Position numbers and translations under genes: made by a program
Source of the DNA: Liolophura sinensis
Taxonomy: Eukaryota > Mollusca > Polyplacophora > Chitonida > Chitonidae
Reading direction: 5' to 3'
NCBI RefSeq assembly: GCF_032854445.1
Contig: NC_088295.1
Span: 95,783,805 to 95,847,804 of the forward strand
Length of the DNA stretch: 64,000 nucleotides
Shown here: piece after piece, positions 52,040 through 64,000 of the stretch
Layout: each line of letters opens with the position of its first letter
Position numbering within the stretch: the stretch's first letter is position 1
Notes under the pieces: model-generated
Seen by the model: only the letters and a program-made list of their open reading frames with translations
Databases searched by the model: none
What the model was told of the DNA's origin: nothing

Positions 52040-53355
52040 GATAATCTTGATGTACGGATAATATAACGAGTTCATAGTGTCGCATGTGTTGCTAATATCA
52101 CACAATTTGATAATGTCACATATGATGATAATGTCACATGCGTTGTTAACCTCACAGGTCTTCATAACGTCACGTGTTGATAATGTCTCTGTGTTGCATG
52201 TGTTGATGATGTTACACGTGATGATGTTACAGTTGTTGATAATGTTACGTGTTCATAATGTTTGGTGCGCTGATAATGTTACGTGTATTGATAATGTGGC
52301 GTTTGTTGATAATATCACATGTATTGATAATGGCACAAGGATATTTCACTTATACAACGACGAGCAGCATTGTGGTGGGAGGAAACCTTACAAAGCCCGG
52401 AGGAACTGCCGACCATCTGCAGATTGCTGACAGATCTTCCCACGTACGGCCGGAGAGGAAGCCAACATGAGCCGGGCTTGAACTCACAGCGACCGCACTG
52501 GTGGAGGCCCCTGGGTTATGTGTGTTGATATTGTTACTTGTGTTTATAATGTTATGTGTTGACAATGTTACATGTATTTATAATGTTATGAATTGACAAT
52601 GTTACATGTATTTATAATGTTATGAATTGACAATGTTACATGTATTTATAATGTTATGTGTTGACAATGTTACATGTATTTATAATGTTATGTGTTGACA
52701 ATGTTACATGTATTTATAATGTTATGCGTTGACAATGTTACATGTATTTATAATGTTATGTATTGACAATGTTACATGTATTTATAATGTTATGTGTTGA
52801 CAATGTTACATGTATTTATAATGTTGTGTTGACAATGTTACATGTATTTATAATGTTATGTGTTGACAATGTTACATGTGTTTATAATGTTATGTGTTGA
52901 CAATGTTACATGTGTTTATAATGTTATGAATTGACAATGTTACTTGTGTTTATAATGTTATGTGTTGACAATGTTACATGTATTTATAATGTTATGTGTT
53001 GACAATGTTACGTGTTTATAATGTTATGAATTGACAATGTTACATGTATTTATAATGTTATGTGTTGACAATGTTACATGTGTTTATGTTGTGTTGACAA
53101 TGTTACATGTGTTTATAATGTTATGTGTTGACAATGTTACATGTGTTTATGTTATGTGTTGACAATGTTACTTGTGTTTATAATGTTATGTGTTGACAAT
53201 GTTACATGTATTGATAATGTTATGTGTTGACAATGTTACATGTGTTTATAATGTTATGTGTTGACAATGTTACATGTGTTTATAATGTTATGTGTTGACA
53301 ATGTTACATGTGTTTATAATGTTATGTGTTGACAATGTTACATGTGTTGTATAAG
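52040..53355. repeat. 18-bp to 34-bp minisatellite, split by a SINE (array DD)
   Basis: 52040-52335: short units around 'gttgataatgtcacatg', diverged. After the SINE, 52520-53355: homogeneous 34-bp units 'gttgacaatgttacatgtat' plus 'ttataatgttatgt', about 26 copies. Confidence 0.93.
52335..52520 (-). mobile_element. SINE inserted in array DD, truncated
   Basis: Reverse orientation: 'atatttcacttatacaacga', 'gtacggccggagaggaagcc', 'gggcttgaactcacagcgac' and 'ggaggcccctggg'. The tail and outer head are missing. Confidence 0.9.
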
Positions 53356-53442
53356 AATGTCTAATAAAGGTTGTTCAGCATGGAAAGTTCCTGATTAAAA
53401 ATTACTCTCGTATTTTATTCATAGCAGCACCCATGTATTTGA

Positions 53443-53690
53443 TTTTTTTTTTGATTGGTGTTTAACGCCGTACTCAGGAATATTTCACTTATACGACGGC
53501 GGCCAGCATTGTGGTGGGTTGAAACCGTGCATAACGCGTGGGAAACCCACGACCATTCGCAGGTAACTGCAGACCTTCCCACATATGGCCGGAGAGGAAG
53601 CCAGCATGAAATGGACTTGAACTCACGGCCACCGCATTGGTGAGAGACTCCTGCGTCATCACGCTGCGCTAGCGCGCTAACCAACTGAGC
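53443..53690 (-). mobile_element. Nearly full-length SINE with 15-bp target-site duplication
   Basis: Poly-T tail, 'ggtgtttaacgccgtactca', full body, then 'gcgctaaccaactgagc' of the tRNA-like head. It is flanked by perfect CACCCATGTATTTGA at 53428-53442 and 53691-53705. The 5' end is cut a few bases short. Confidence 0.95.
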
Positions 53691-53705
53691 CACCCATGTA
53701 TTTGA

Positions 53706-55374
53706 ACTGAGTTGTTTGTCAAAGTGGTGGTTGCCGTGACGCCTGGACAGGGACGACGTGGGCCCTAAGTGTATGCCATGGGAGGGCGTGTATAATAAGC
53801 GACCACTGGGAGAAACAACCAACGGAAAACCCCCAACATCTTTCAATATTTCCACGTTCATTTCCTTGTATAGGGAGGGAAGTGTTGCTATTTTTTATTC
53901 CCCATTAGACTATGGTTTTGAAGCACTTGAGGGCAATTGCCATAGTGTTGTTACATGCCTCACAGCGTAACACCCGGCGTGTAACCATTGTGATGTGTGT
54001 TTCCACATGATGTGGATAAAGGATGTAATCATACGCTCTTCCCCCGGGGGGAAATGCCCCACTCCACTCCTCCAAATGCGGCTTGTGTGTCACACAGCTT
54101 ACCAGTTACCTGCCACACGCCGCTAGATTAGATAAATGTGATTGCATATTCCAGTACAGGTAGACTATATTATCTCTCATAGTTTATAAATGAGTACAAA
54201 AGTACATAAAATCGTGTGCGTATATTTAGCCACACAGCGTGTTGTGAAGGCCTGTAGATGCAAATAGAGCTCCGTGACCCTGCAGTCACACGTGCTAAGA
54301 CGCTTCCATCACCGAAAGTCTACAACACTTCAGACAACTTCAGCCAGGCCGTCACTGATCAGTGACCGCTGATCAGTCTGTGGGTGAGACTACTGCGGAC
54401 AGATCCACTGAGCCACGCATATCCAAGACCCACCATACACCATCCAAACCCCAAACCCTACCCCAACTCCTCAAACCCGCTCCTTTGTCTACCTACGAAG
54501 TGTGGGTTTTCCCGCGGGCGATTCACCAGACGTAGCTGAGTGCAAGCGGAAAATCGCATCGCAGCATCAACAGGTGAGTCGAGCTGTAGCCATGTTTACA
54601 GTTACACGCCAGCTGTAGTTTTGTAATTAACAAGCTGATAGGATATTAAAAGAGCGTTAAGCTAATAATCAGTTACTATTACCTAGGATTGTGCCCGAGC
54701 AGAACCTGCAGTATGTTCGGTAGAGAACTGTAACATCACGCTTCGCTGGATCGTGCTCACTGGAAAGGTATATACACATATAAAGCTGTAAAGGTTTGTA
54801 AGGTTTCATAGAAAATGCTTATTGCCGAGCACATTCCCACCGATTCCATGTGCACACTGATTTACAGACGCAGATGTCGTAGGTAACATCTGAGCCCTCA
54901 ATGGCCAGGGTGTCTCACAGACGGGATGGCGAACTCCGCTCGGTAACCCGTCATGCGTACAAGTTATACAGGTCAGCCACGTATAAATAAATGTATATAG
55001 ATGTATATTCAGCTGTAATGTAGCGTGGGACCCGGGAACAGTTGAGTACAAAGTCACTTAACTTGGCTGTATGATACGGTGCTATAAGCAGGCTAAAAAC
55101 TGATATGTATAATAATGTATAACAGGAAGGGACTGCAGTCATGGAGCGAGCGAAGCGTGTCGGTGCTTACGGGTATACTAGGTGGAGCCTGCAGCAGTGA
55201 GTTATCACGCGACAGTCACGACAATCAAGCCAGGGCGAGCAGTTGATATTGAATAAATAAATACAAAACATTATATCATATTTTTTACCCAGAGGTATGA
55301 GCGTTCACCTGGTAAACGATTGACTCGGTGTACGACAAATGGAGGCGCGTTTGCCACACCTCCTTCCTGTCGGT
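53706..55374. other. Unique interval; possible untranslated first exon for the EF-hand gene
   Basis: No gene recognised. A good splice donor (CATCAACAG|GTGAGT) ends at 54573 within GC-richer sequence from about 54480, making a candidate non-coding first exon for the EF-hand gene, whose coding exon begins at an acceptor at 59087. A perfect 14-bp palindrome TCACTGATCAGTGA lies at 54352-54365. Confidence 0.35.
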
Positions 55375-55385
55375 CTTAGATAATA

Positions 55386-55651
55386 GTGGGGCCTCCGTGG
55401 CTCAGTCGGTTAGCACGCTAGCGCAGCGTAATGACCCAGGAGTCTTTCCCCAATGCGGTCGCTGTGAGTTCAAGTCCAACTCATGCTGGCTTCCTCTCCG
55501 GCCGTACGTGGGAAGGTCTGCCAGCAACCTGCAGATGGTCGTGGGTTTCCCCCGGGCTGTGCCCGGTTTCCTTCCACCTTAATGCTGCCCGCCGTCGTAT
55601 AAGTGAAATATTCTTGAGTACGGCGTAAAACATCAATCAAATAAATAAATA
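55386..55651 (+). mobile_element. Full-length tRNA-headed SINE with 11-bp target-site duplication
   Basis: 266 bp. The head has an A-box-like TGGCTCAGTCGG (about 55398-55409) and a B-box-like GTTCAAGTCC (about 55468-55477), then a conserved body and an AAATAAATAAAT tail. It is flanked by CTTAGATAATA at 55375-55385 and 55652-55662. It is the most complete of the copies here and sets the family structure. Frames through it are spurious. Confidence 0.96.
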
Positions 55652-55662
55652 CTTAGATAATA

Positions 55663-57055
55663 CATGGTGACACATGGCGACACAGCAAAATTACAAGATA
55701 ATACATGGCGATTCAGCAAGATTACATTTCAGACATGTCCAGCCCGTGAGTTCTAAAGGGATAATGTTATAGTTTTCTTTGAGTAAATCTCTCATTTCGA
55801 GTTCATTACCATGCGTGACTTTTTTTATTGAGCCTTGTACATGGCATCGATACTAGAAGATAACCCAATATTTCGTCAACTGCATGTTATCTATGCCTAT
55901 TGTTCAGACATACGGTCAGATAAGAGCATACTCCGTACAGTGCAAGTGCCGCTCTTCACGCATGCTTTACCTTTGGATACTGTGCGACACACGTACGTAA
56001 GCTCGTTTAGGCTAGCCTCACCGTTGGAGTCCTGTTGAGGAATTATTTCATCAGCATTCAGCAATGAAATAGCTTGACGTGTTGGTCATAGAATATGTTA
56101 TGGATACACATAGAATATGTTATGGATACACATAGAATATGTTATGGATACACATAGAATATGTTATGGATACACATAGATAACGAGAATATCTATGAAG
56201 TATAGACAAAGGTTGAGACAGAGTTTTTGTGTTTTCTGATATCATGTCCTGCCTCATCACCGTGCCCCAGTGACCTCCGCGTTGTTCAAGATTTCTGTAC
56301 GCATTTCGCTAGTTGTATCAGTGATCTAAAGCGAACGTAGAGAGTGGCGCATGTGCTATAAAGAACATGATACGGGAGTAGGGTAGGCTCTAGGTGCTGT
56401 CATTATCGGAACACGCTGATTAAGATTTGCTTTTAATGATATGCTTGTCAAAACGAGAATCATGAATGTCCTTTCGATTTATCCAATGAAAATATAGAGT
56501 GCGGGAAAGCCAACAATTCGAATCATACAAGCCGTTTGCTGTGTGTATGTAACCGTTTTAGCTGTGTTTTCATACAGCTGTGTTTAACATACTAACAGGG
56601 CATAGCACAAAACACGCTATTTTCTGTTGTCGCAACTCATACCTGCTGCTCAGTACATGTGTGGTTCAGTATACGTGTTATGTTATTTGACTCCACATGC
56701 AAAGGAGACTGTACATATATATAATACATCATATTTCTTAAAAATAACATGAAGTTTGAAACTGCAACAAAACTTGCAACAATCTGTGACACTGGATTAA
56801 AGTCTTAGTGTGTCATATACATGTATATAGAGCATGGTGAGAGAAAAGACGAGCGATGTAAACAATTTCTTCTTTATTCCATACATATATACCTGTCTAT
56901 TAATTTGCTCTGCAAAAAAGCTGAAACACTGAAAAAGAAATTTACACAATGAGTATACATTAAGGGAGCGGAACAAATGGGTTAACAACACGACAATGTA
57001 CGACACATAAAGTATATAAAATTTATATTAAGAGACAACATATAGGTATTACATT
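55663..57055. other. Unique interval with one tiny array
   Basis: Only 56093-56182 is repetitive: 'acatagaatatgttatggat' in a 22-bp period, four copies. The rest shows no gene or element that I recognise. Confidence 0.6.
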
Positions 57056-57059
57056 TATT

Positions 57060-58620
57060 CACTAACTTGCCGTACCCAGTGGTTAACAGAAAGAACTGGT
57101 TTTCACAGGAATGACCTGGATGAACAGTTAAATGCCGTCATGTGAAATCTAAATCTACGTGTTGTGGTTCCCATGGGTGAACGCAACTCGTGGATTAAGG
57201 ATACTTTGAGTTTTATATAAAAGTATATAAATCAAGAGATAAGACGTGTTATAACGTGGTACATCGCTATATGTACAAAAAGGGGCTTGAAAAACACGAT
57301 CTGGGACGTACCAGCTATTGCTATATAGCATCGGAACCCACGTGATGGTGTTTGGGTGAGCAAAACACGTGGATTAACAACTCTTAACTTTATCACACAT
57401 AAATCAGGCGTGTTATGACGCCGCATATCGCCAAAGATCAGAGAAAAACAAAATGAGGCTTAAAGACATGAACTGGAATGTACAAGGTAATGTAATACAT
57501 GAATTCTGAACCCACGTGATGGTGTTTGGGTGAGCAGAACACGTGGATTAACAACTCTTTTTTTATATATATTTATTTATTTATTTGATTGGTGTTTTCC
57601 GCCGTACTCAAGAATATTTCATTTATACGACGGCGGCCAGCCTAACGTGTGGATTAAGAGCACTCCGATTTTTGACATATGTATATGTATGAATGTCAAG
57701 TATATATGAATACATCAAGAGATAAAACATGCGTTTTAGTGACCTGTATCGCTATTAGTAAATTAAAAGAAATCTGGTTTCAAGTCATGACCTGGGATAT
57801 ACAATCACGTGCTATACGAAATATTAATCCACGTGTTCGTATGAAACATACATGATACCGTATATAATAGGCAAAAATTATGAGTTTAATTATCGTCTGT
57901 GATATACTAAAGTTTTGCAATGTTATATGACATCTGCATTCGAGTGTTCAGGACAAAGCACGTGCAGAAGTTTTATGATATACAGAGCGAACTGATAATC
58001 ATAAATGGTGATATACAGTCGATCATTATATAAAATCGGAATCTTCGATTGCGGTTTTATAGGGTAAAGGACGTGGCGATGTTTGACATATAAGATATAC
58101 ATAAGAGATACACAAGACAATATTTTTACATTTGTCTTTACTAAATCGGTCCAACGCTGTATTTAATAGGTGTTAGAGTCATACACCGTTTGATACACAG
58201 GTTATATCTGAATCTGTCTTGAATGTCATGAGAGGGAACAACCGGAGTACGAACACACAGATGTGTAAAGTACGAGGTATGTATTATTAAGAAGTGACAC
58301 ACGGCTTTCACACTTTCACTTTTTTGGTCTTTGACGCTGTAATTGGTAAGAGAAAAAAATACATTTCACAGTCATAATCCTTGTATGTTCGTGTTTTATC
58401 AAATCTTAATCCACGTGTTGAGCATGTGTGACGGCATCACGTGGAATGAGAACAGAGCGATGTGTGATTATGGTATGAGAAAAAAAAGACACGAGTTTTG
58501 CAGTCAGAATCTGTGATATTACATGCTTAATATTAGTTTGAAAAGGAAATCTGAATCCATGCCTGGGTTGAAAATTTAGTTGCCGAAACACTTGGGTTGA
58601 ACACCACGAGGGGGTCTCCG
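57060..58620. repeat. Diverged long-period tandem repeat, about 190 bp
   Basis: A unit containing 'tcaagagataa', 'gcttgaaaaacacgatctgg' and 'acccacgtgatggtgtttgg', then 'aacacgtggattaacaactc', is clear at 57232-57405 and 57410-57558. Weaker versions continue to about 58620, each carrying (A)ATCCACGTG. It is much older than the other arrays. A SINE tail (57570-57645) interrupts it. Confidence 0.65.
57570..57645 (-). mobile_element. SINE tail fragment
   Basis: TTTATTTATTTATTTGATTG, then 'tgttttccgccgtactcaag' and 'acgacggcggccagcc'. Only the 3' end is present. It is inserted directly after an 'aacacgtggattaa' motif that recurs on the far side. Confidence 0.9.
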
Positions 58621-59085
58621 AATTTGTGTTTTAAAAAAATACAGGCCTGATAACTAGTATTCTTTTATGTGCTTTTGGTACATTACTTGTGGTAATGGGT
58701 CACATACTAAGTAAATGTAGACGGCATATGTACCGCGTGTTTAAGACATATAAGCAGGATAATAACTCATCTGTGAGAGGGTCTTACATGTGGCAACATA
58801 CCTTGTTTAATGCAACAGCAATAATTTAATTGTTTTGTACAGGTATCATACTTGAAAACACAATGAAAACGCTTATTTTACACACACAACAAACGGTTGT
58901 ATGAACCGAGTTGTTGACTTTCCCGCGCTGCGTATTTTCATTGGATAATACAGAGACATTCATGAGCCTCATTTCTGACCTGGAAAGTCAAATACCGGCT
59001 TTGATACCATAGAAAAAGCCTGCTCAATTTTAGTCATCTAACTATTTGATAAAAAAATACATTGTTGTCTCTGTTTTGTGCTCAC

Positions 59086-59087
59086 AG
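59086..59087 (+). other. Splice acceptor ahead of the EF-hand coding exon
   Basis: A pyrimidine-rich stretch (TTGTTGTCTCTGTTTTGTGC) then TCACAG, followed by 44 nt of untranslated leader to the ATG at 59132. It implies at least one upstream non-coding exon, perhaps the one ending at 54573. Confidence 0.6.
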
Positions 59088-59131
59088 AAATCCCATCCGG
59101 AGAGGACAAGGGTCTGTTATAAATATTGAAG

Positions 59132-59704
59132 ATGAGCAAGTCGAGACTTCAAGCGAAGTGGCGAAACTTTTTTTGTATGTTGGACGAAGATGGTGACGAG
59201 CAGATTACAGTGGAAGATTTTGGCCTAAAGGCTCAGCGGATCATAGACAGTTACGGACTGGAAGAGCTGCTCAGAGTGAGGTGCACACAGATCCTATTGA
59301 GGTGGTGGCACATCTGCCAGGATCTCCTTGGAGATCCGAAACCCAAGAAAGTCTCCAAACAGCAGTTTGTGGAAATCTTGAGCAAGCTTTACTGCACTGA
59401 CAAAGATAAACTGGAGCAGACTATGAGGGAATTGAGCATGTATCTATTCGATCTGATGGACGCGGATGGGGACGGGTCGATTACGTCGGACGAACTAGAC
59501 AAGATGAACAAATGCTTAGGGATGAAGAACAGCTCACTGAACGCCGCCATCTTTGACGCCTGGGACGAGGATCAAGACGGTGAAATCTCGCGACAGGAGT
59601 ATTCAACAGGCATGATAGCTTATCTGACCAGTAATGACCCACAGAATGACTATGGCTTTGTGTTTCAGTATGAGCAAAACGTGATCCACAACAAGAGAAG
59701 ATAA
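59132..59704 (+). CDS. Sarcoplasmic-type EF-hand calcium-binding protein, 190 aa
   Basis: ATG at 59132 (in-frame codons just upstream are untranslated; a TTG is 6 bp before). The single-exon coding sequence gives 190 residues, the usual size for invertebrate sarcoplasmic calcium-binding proteins. Three canonical EF loops: DEDGDEQITVED (18-29, Asp at position 12), DADGDGSITSDE (110-121) and DEDQDGEISRQE (145-156). The region 60-100 holds a degenerate EF hand without a calcium loop (SKQQFVEILSKLY), as is usual in the family. There is no signal peptide; it is cytosolic. Likely role: calcium buffering, in muscle or other excitable cells. A good acceptor (TGTGCTCACAG, ending 59087) suggests a 5' UTR intron. 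No AATAAA was seen before array FF, so the 3' UTR may run into that array. Confidence 0.93.
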   Translation: MSKSRLQAKWRNFFCMLDEDGDEQITVEDFGLKAQRIIDSYGLEELLRVRCTQILLRWWHICQDLLGDPKPKKVSKQQFVEILSKLYCTDKDKLEQTMRELSMYLFDLMDADGDGSITSDELDKMNKCLGMKNSSLNAAIFDAWDEDQDGEISRQEYSTGMIAYLTSNDPQNDYGFVFQYEQNVIHNKRR

Positions 59705-59875
59705 ATGTCCATTTCATCCGCTCGTACAAGGATCTGTAGACTGACTATCATATATGCTGGACCTGTACAATATCGTGCAAAACTCAACCATGGGTGTCGT
59801 CGTGCTAAATCATCTGCTCATTCCCACTCTGCTCAACTGATTTACCTGTCGTCAAAGCCAAAATCAACTCCACAT

Positions 59876-61840
59876 TAGGTCTTCAGGCGTAGCCTCTGAA
59901 CGAGGCCAGATACAGGGATCATCCGGCGTAGCCTCTGGACGACGTCAGATACCTGGGAACATCAAGCGTAGCCTCCGGAAAGGTCGGATACCTGGGACCA
60001 TCATGCGTAGCCTCTGTACGAGGCCAGATACGTGGGACCATCAGGCGTAGCCTCTGAACGAGATCATATTACTCCAGACAGATAAACGTGGTCTGACTAT
60101 CCTAGGTACATGGAACCATCAGACGTAGACTCCGAACGTGGTCTGACTACCCTAGGTACATGGGACCATCAGGTGTGCCTCATGAACGAGGTCAGATACA
60201 TGATACCATCAGACGTAGCCTCTGAAGGAGGCCAGATGCATGGGGCCATCACACATAGCCTCTGAACGTGGTCTGACTACCCTAGGTACATGGGACCATC
60301 AGGCGTGCCTCATGAACGAGGTTAGATACATGATACCATCAGACGTAGCCTCTGAAGGAGGCCAGATACATGGGACCATCAGACGTAGCCTCTGAACGAG
60401 GCCAGATAGATGGGACTATCAGGCAGGCCTTATGAACGAGGTTAGATACATGATACCATCAGACGTAGCCTCTGAAGGAGGCCAAATGCATGGGACCATC
60501 ACACGTAGCCTCTGAACGTGGTCTGACTACCCTAGGTACATGGGACCATCAGACGTAGCCTCTCGACGAGGCCAGATACATGGGACCATCAGGCAGGCCT
60601 TATGAACGAAGTCAGATACAGGAGACCATCACACGTAGCCTCTGAACGTGGTCTGACTACCCTAGGTACATGGGACCATCAGGCGTGCCTCATGAACGAG
60701 GTTAGATACATGATACCATCAGACGTAGCCTCTAAGGAGGCCAGATGCATGGGGCCATCACACATAGCCTCTGAACGTGGTCTGGCTACCCTAGGTACAT
60801 GGAACCATCAGGCGTGCCTCATGAACGAGGTTAGATGCATGATACCATCAGACGTAGCCTCTGAAGGAGGCCAGATGCATGGGACCATCACACGTAGCGT
60901 CTGAACGTGGTCTGACTACCCTAGGTACATGGGACCATCAGACGTAGCCTCTCGACAAGGATACATGGGACCATCAAGCAGGCCTTATGAACGAAGTCAG
61001 ATACAGGAGACCATCAGACGTAGCCTCTGAACGTGGTCTGACTACCCTAGGCACATGGGATCATCAGACAGGCCTTATCAACGAGGTCAGATACACGAGA
61101 CCTTCAGACGAGGTCAGATACCTGGGACCATTAGGCACAGCTTCTGAAAGAGGCCACATATATGGAACCATCATGGATACCTGTGATATATGGATACCTG
61201 TGATCATCAGGCGAAGCCTCTGGCCGAGGCCAGATACCTGTAACCATCAGCCGTAGCCTTTGGCCGAGAGAAGATACCTGGGACCATCAGGCGTAGCCTC
61301 TGGCCGAGGCCAGATACCTGGGACCATCAGGCGTAGCCTCTGGCCAAGGCCAGATACCTGGGACCATCAGGCGTAGCCTCTGGCCGAGGCCAGATGCCTG
61401 GGACCATCAGGCGTAGCCTCTGGCCGAGGCCAGATAGATGGGACCATCAGGCGTAGCTTCTGGCCGAGGGCAGATCGATGGGACCATCAGGACGAAGCAA
61501 AATATATGGGGCCATCTGGACGAGGTCAGACACTTGGGACCATGATGCGTAGCCTCTGAACAAGGTTAGATACCTGGGATCATTACGTATAGCTTCTGAC
61601 CGAGGCCAGGTTACTCCAGGTAGATAGGACCATCATTCGTAGCCTTTGAACAACGCCAGATATATGGAACCATCATGTGTAGCTTCTGCACGATCTATCA
61701 GGAGTAGTCTCTGAACGAACTATCAGGCGAAGCCTCTGAGCGAGGTTAGATACCTGGGACCATCAGGCGTAGCCTCTGAACGAACCATCCGGCGTTGTCT
61801 CTGAAGGAACCATCATGCGTAGCCTCTATCTGTCACACAC
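59876..61840. repeat. 40-bp minisatellite, about 49 copies (array FF)
   Basis: Units 'accatcaggcgtagcctctg' plus 'aacgaggccagatacatggg'. From 60050 to 61070 a composite block (with 'gtggtctgactaccctaggt' and 'aggccttatgaacgaggt') of about 120-240 bp is repeated. 61260-61480 is a homogeneous run with 'ctggccgaggccagatacct'. It starts 170 bp after the EF-hand stop codon. Confidence 0.95.
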
Positions 61841-61924
61841 CTTTACAATATACATGTAAATGCCGAATTTTGAAACGTCTCTTTTCCGTTGTATATGTCT
61901 AGATTTAGAATAAGACAGGTTTAA

Positions 61925-62115
61925 TGCAATGTTGTCAACAAGACATGCACTGATTTATACCATACTGTAAACAAGACATGCACTGATTTATACCAGTCAA
62001 CAAGACATGCACTGATTTATACCATATTGTCAACAAGACATGCATTGAATTATACAATATTATTAGCAAAACATGCATTGATTAATACAATATTCTCAAC
62101 AAGACAAACATTGAT
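61925..62115. repeat. 33-bp minisatellite, about 5-6 copies (array GG)
   Basis: Units 'caacaagacatgcactgatt' plus 'tataccatattgt', diverging to the right. Confidence 0.9.
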
Positions 62116-62357
62116 TTACATTTATTTGTTTATTTTTTAATTACAATTACATGCTCTTGCCTTGCCTGATTATCCAACTCTCCATGATTATCCAAAGCGG
62201 GCTGTGTATCATTGTACACACTGTACCAGCATCACTGCGTTGCTGAATGACTGTCATTGTCAAATATTGTCATATCGCACACTGCTCACTACTGAAGCAA
62301 AGGCCGAAATCCATTGGTATAGAATACTTGGGAGCCGTGAAACTGTAGACAGTTCCA

Positions 62358-63635
62358 GTTTATTTATTTATTTGTTGCTTAGCGCCATATACAGGAATTT
62401 TTCACTTATATGATAACGCTCAGTTGTATGAGTGCAGAGACTGCCTGGGATAGCCCCCCTCCCGTCGCGAGTTACCCACCGATTTATATGAAGGCGCTCA
62501 GTTGTATGAGAGCAGAGTCTGCCCGCAATAACCCCCCTTCCGTCGCGAGTTACTCACCGATTTATACGATGGCGCTCAGTTGTATGAGGGCAGAGTCTGC
62601 CCGGGATAACCCCCCTACCCGTGGCGAGTTACTCACCGATTTATATGATAGTGCTCAGTTGTATGAGTGCAGAGTCTGCCCGCAATAACCCCCCTTCCGT
62701 CGCGAGTTACTCACCGATTTATATGATGGCGCTCAGTTGTATGAGGGCAGAGTCTGCCCGGGATAACCCTCACTACCCGTGACGAGTTACCCACCGATTT
62801 ATATGAAGGCGCTCAGTTGTATGAGAGCAGAGTCTGTTCGGGATAACCCCACTCCCGTCGCGAGTTACTCACCGATTTATATGATGGCGCTCAGTTGTAT
62901 GAGTGCAGTCTACCCTGGATAACCCCTCTACCCGTGACGAGTTACCCACCGATTTATATGATGGCGCTAAGTTGTATGAGTGCAGTCTGCCCGGGATAAC
63001 CCTCACTACCCGTGACGAGTTACCCACCGATTTATATGATGGCGCTCAGTTGTATGAGTGCAGAGTCTGCCCGAGATAACTCCCCCTACCCGTGACAAGT
63101 TACCCACCGATTTATATGATGGCGCTCAGTTGTATGAGTGCAGAGTCTGCCAGAGATAACCCCCCTACCCGTGACGAGTTACCCAGCGATTTATTTGAAG
63201 GCGCTCAGTTGTATGAGAGCAGAGTCTGCCCGGGATAACCCCACTCCCATGGCGAGTTACTCACCGATTTATACGATGGCGCTCAGTTGTATGAGTGCAG
63301 AGTCTGTCAGAGATAACCCCCCTACCCGTGACGAGTTACTCACCGATTTATATGATGGCGCTCAGTTGTATGAGTGCAGAGTCTGCCCGGGATAACCCCC
63401 CTACCCGTGACGAGTTACCTACCGATTTATATGATGGCGCTCAGTTGTATGAGTGCAGTCTGCCGGGGATAACCTACACCAGCCGTGGCGAGTTACTCAC
63501 CGATTTATATGATGGCGCTCAGTTGTATGAGTGCAGTCTGCCCGGGATAACCCTCACTACCCGTGACGAGTTACTCACCGGTTTATATGATGGCGCTCAG
63601 TTGTATGAGTGCAGTCTGCCCGGGATAAACCCCTA
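62358..63635. repeat. 79-bp minisatellite apparently grown from a SINE tail, about 16 copies (array HH)
   Basis: Opens with a SINE-like 3' end: TTTATTTATTTATTTGTTGC, 'ttagcgccatatacaggaat', 'ttttcacttatatgataacg'. The part 'cttatatgataacgctcagt' then becomes the repeat unit 'tttatatgatggcgctcagt', with 'tgtatgagtgcagagtctgc' and 'taacccccctacccgtgacg'. Plus-strand frames of 83-195 codons are artefacts. Confidence 0.9.
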
Positions 63636-64000
63636 CCGCACCCACAGTCGTTGTGAATCCGCATTAATTGATGGTCTAGCGGCTCAGCGCTCTGCCCTTT
63701 TACAGAAAGGTCGCCACAAATTACACGCATCAACTAGAATAAGCTATGTCTGCATGTCTTCGACCACGAGCGCGGAAATCTGCAGTCCCTGGCCAAGGCC
63801 GCCTTATAGCCCACTGAAGCTTCATGACACTGGACTTAGATTTGATCATCTTTTCATCCCCTTCACATGTTCGACAATGTAGCTGACAATAACCTTGTCC
63901 ATGTAATACCTGAGGAAAATCTGATGAGCCGTAAGAACTGATCAAAACGAGACTTGTTACTCCGCCCAATCGTACATCTGGGTTTGGACAACGTAGATGA
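63636..64000. other. Unique sequence to the right edge
   Basis: No feature recognised. The 195-codon frame ending at 63882 is mostly array HH followed by random sequence. Confidence 0.5.

Noticed and set aside
48590..52165. Many overlapping frames up to 251 codons
   Set aside because: 39-bp array CC and the TA microsatellite; frames open on both strands.

Overview
This is eukaryotic genomic DNA. Genes are split by GT-AG introns, there is no bacterial-style gene packing, and tRNA-headed SINEs and other retroelement remnants are scattered through it. The SINE body carries 'gtactcaagaatatttcac' and 'acgacggcggccagcat', which I recall as common in molluscs and related lophotrochozoans. With the two-domain Ig receptors and the sarcoplasmic-type EF-hand protein, a marine lophotrochozoan (mollusc or brachiopod) is my best guess; this was not checked by any search. 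The most striking property is tandem-repeat load: by hand tally about 55-60% of the 64 kb is minisatellite (about 40 arrays, units of 15-105 bp). Nearly all long open frames are artefacts of arrays whose unit length is a multiple of three. Layout, left to right: (1) 1-4045, a tentative minus-strand two-exon gene among two arrays. (2) 5.9-12.7 kb, an inverted pair of arrays of one satellite family, then a 44-bp array. (3) 13.4-23.5 kb, a plus-strand five-exon gene for a two-Ig type I membrane protein (IgR-1). (4) 24.5-28.3 kb, arrays, including a duplicated locus whose copies differ in array length. (5) 28.6-34.7 kb, a second five-exon two-Ig receptor (IgR-2), a tandem paralogue with a tyrosine-containing tail. 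(6) 35.5-42.2 kb, arrays, a decayed non-LTR retrotransposon and a foldback/MITE-like element. (7) 43.3-47.7 kb, a minus-strand three-exon gene, assembled by hand, for a 92-residue secreted cysteine-containing peptide. (8) 48.6-53.4 kb, long arrays. (9) 59.1-59.7 kb, an EF-hand protein with uninterrupted coding sequence. (10) 59.9-63.6 kb, more arrays. The two Ig genes share exon order, phase-1 junctions throughout and an identical 324-bp first Ig exon. One tail lacks tyrosine and the other has two, which suggests a diverging paralogous receptor pair. A recurrent pattern links arrays and genes: several minisatellites begin exactly at exon edges and their units contain the splice donor, the splice acceptor or the stop codon of the adjacent exon.
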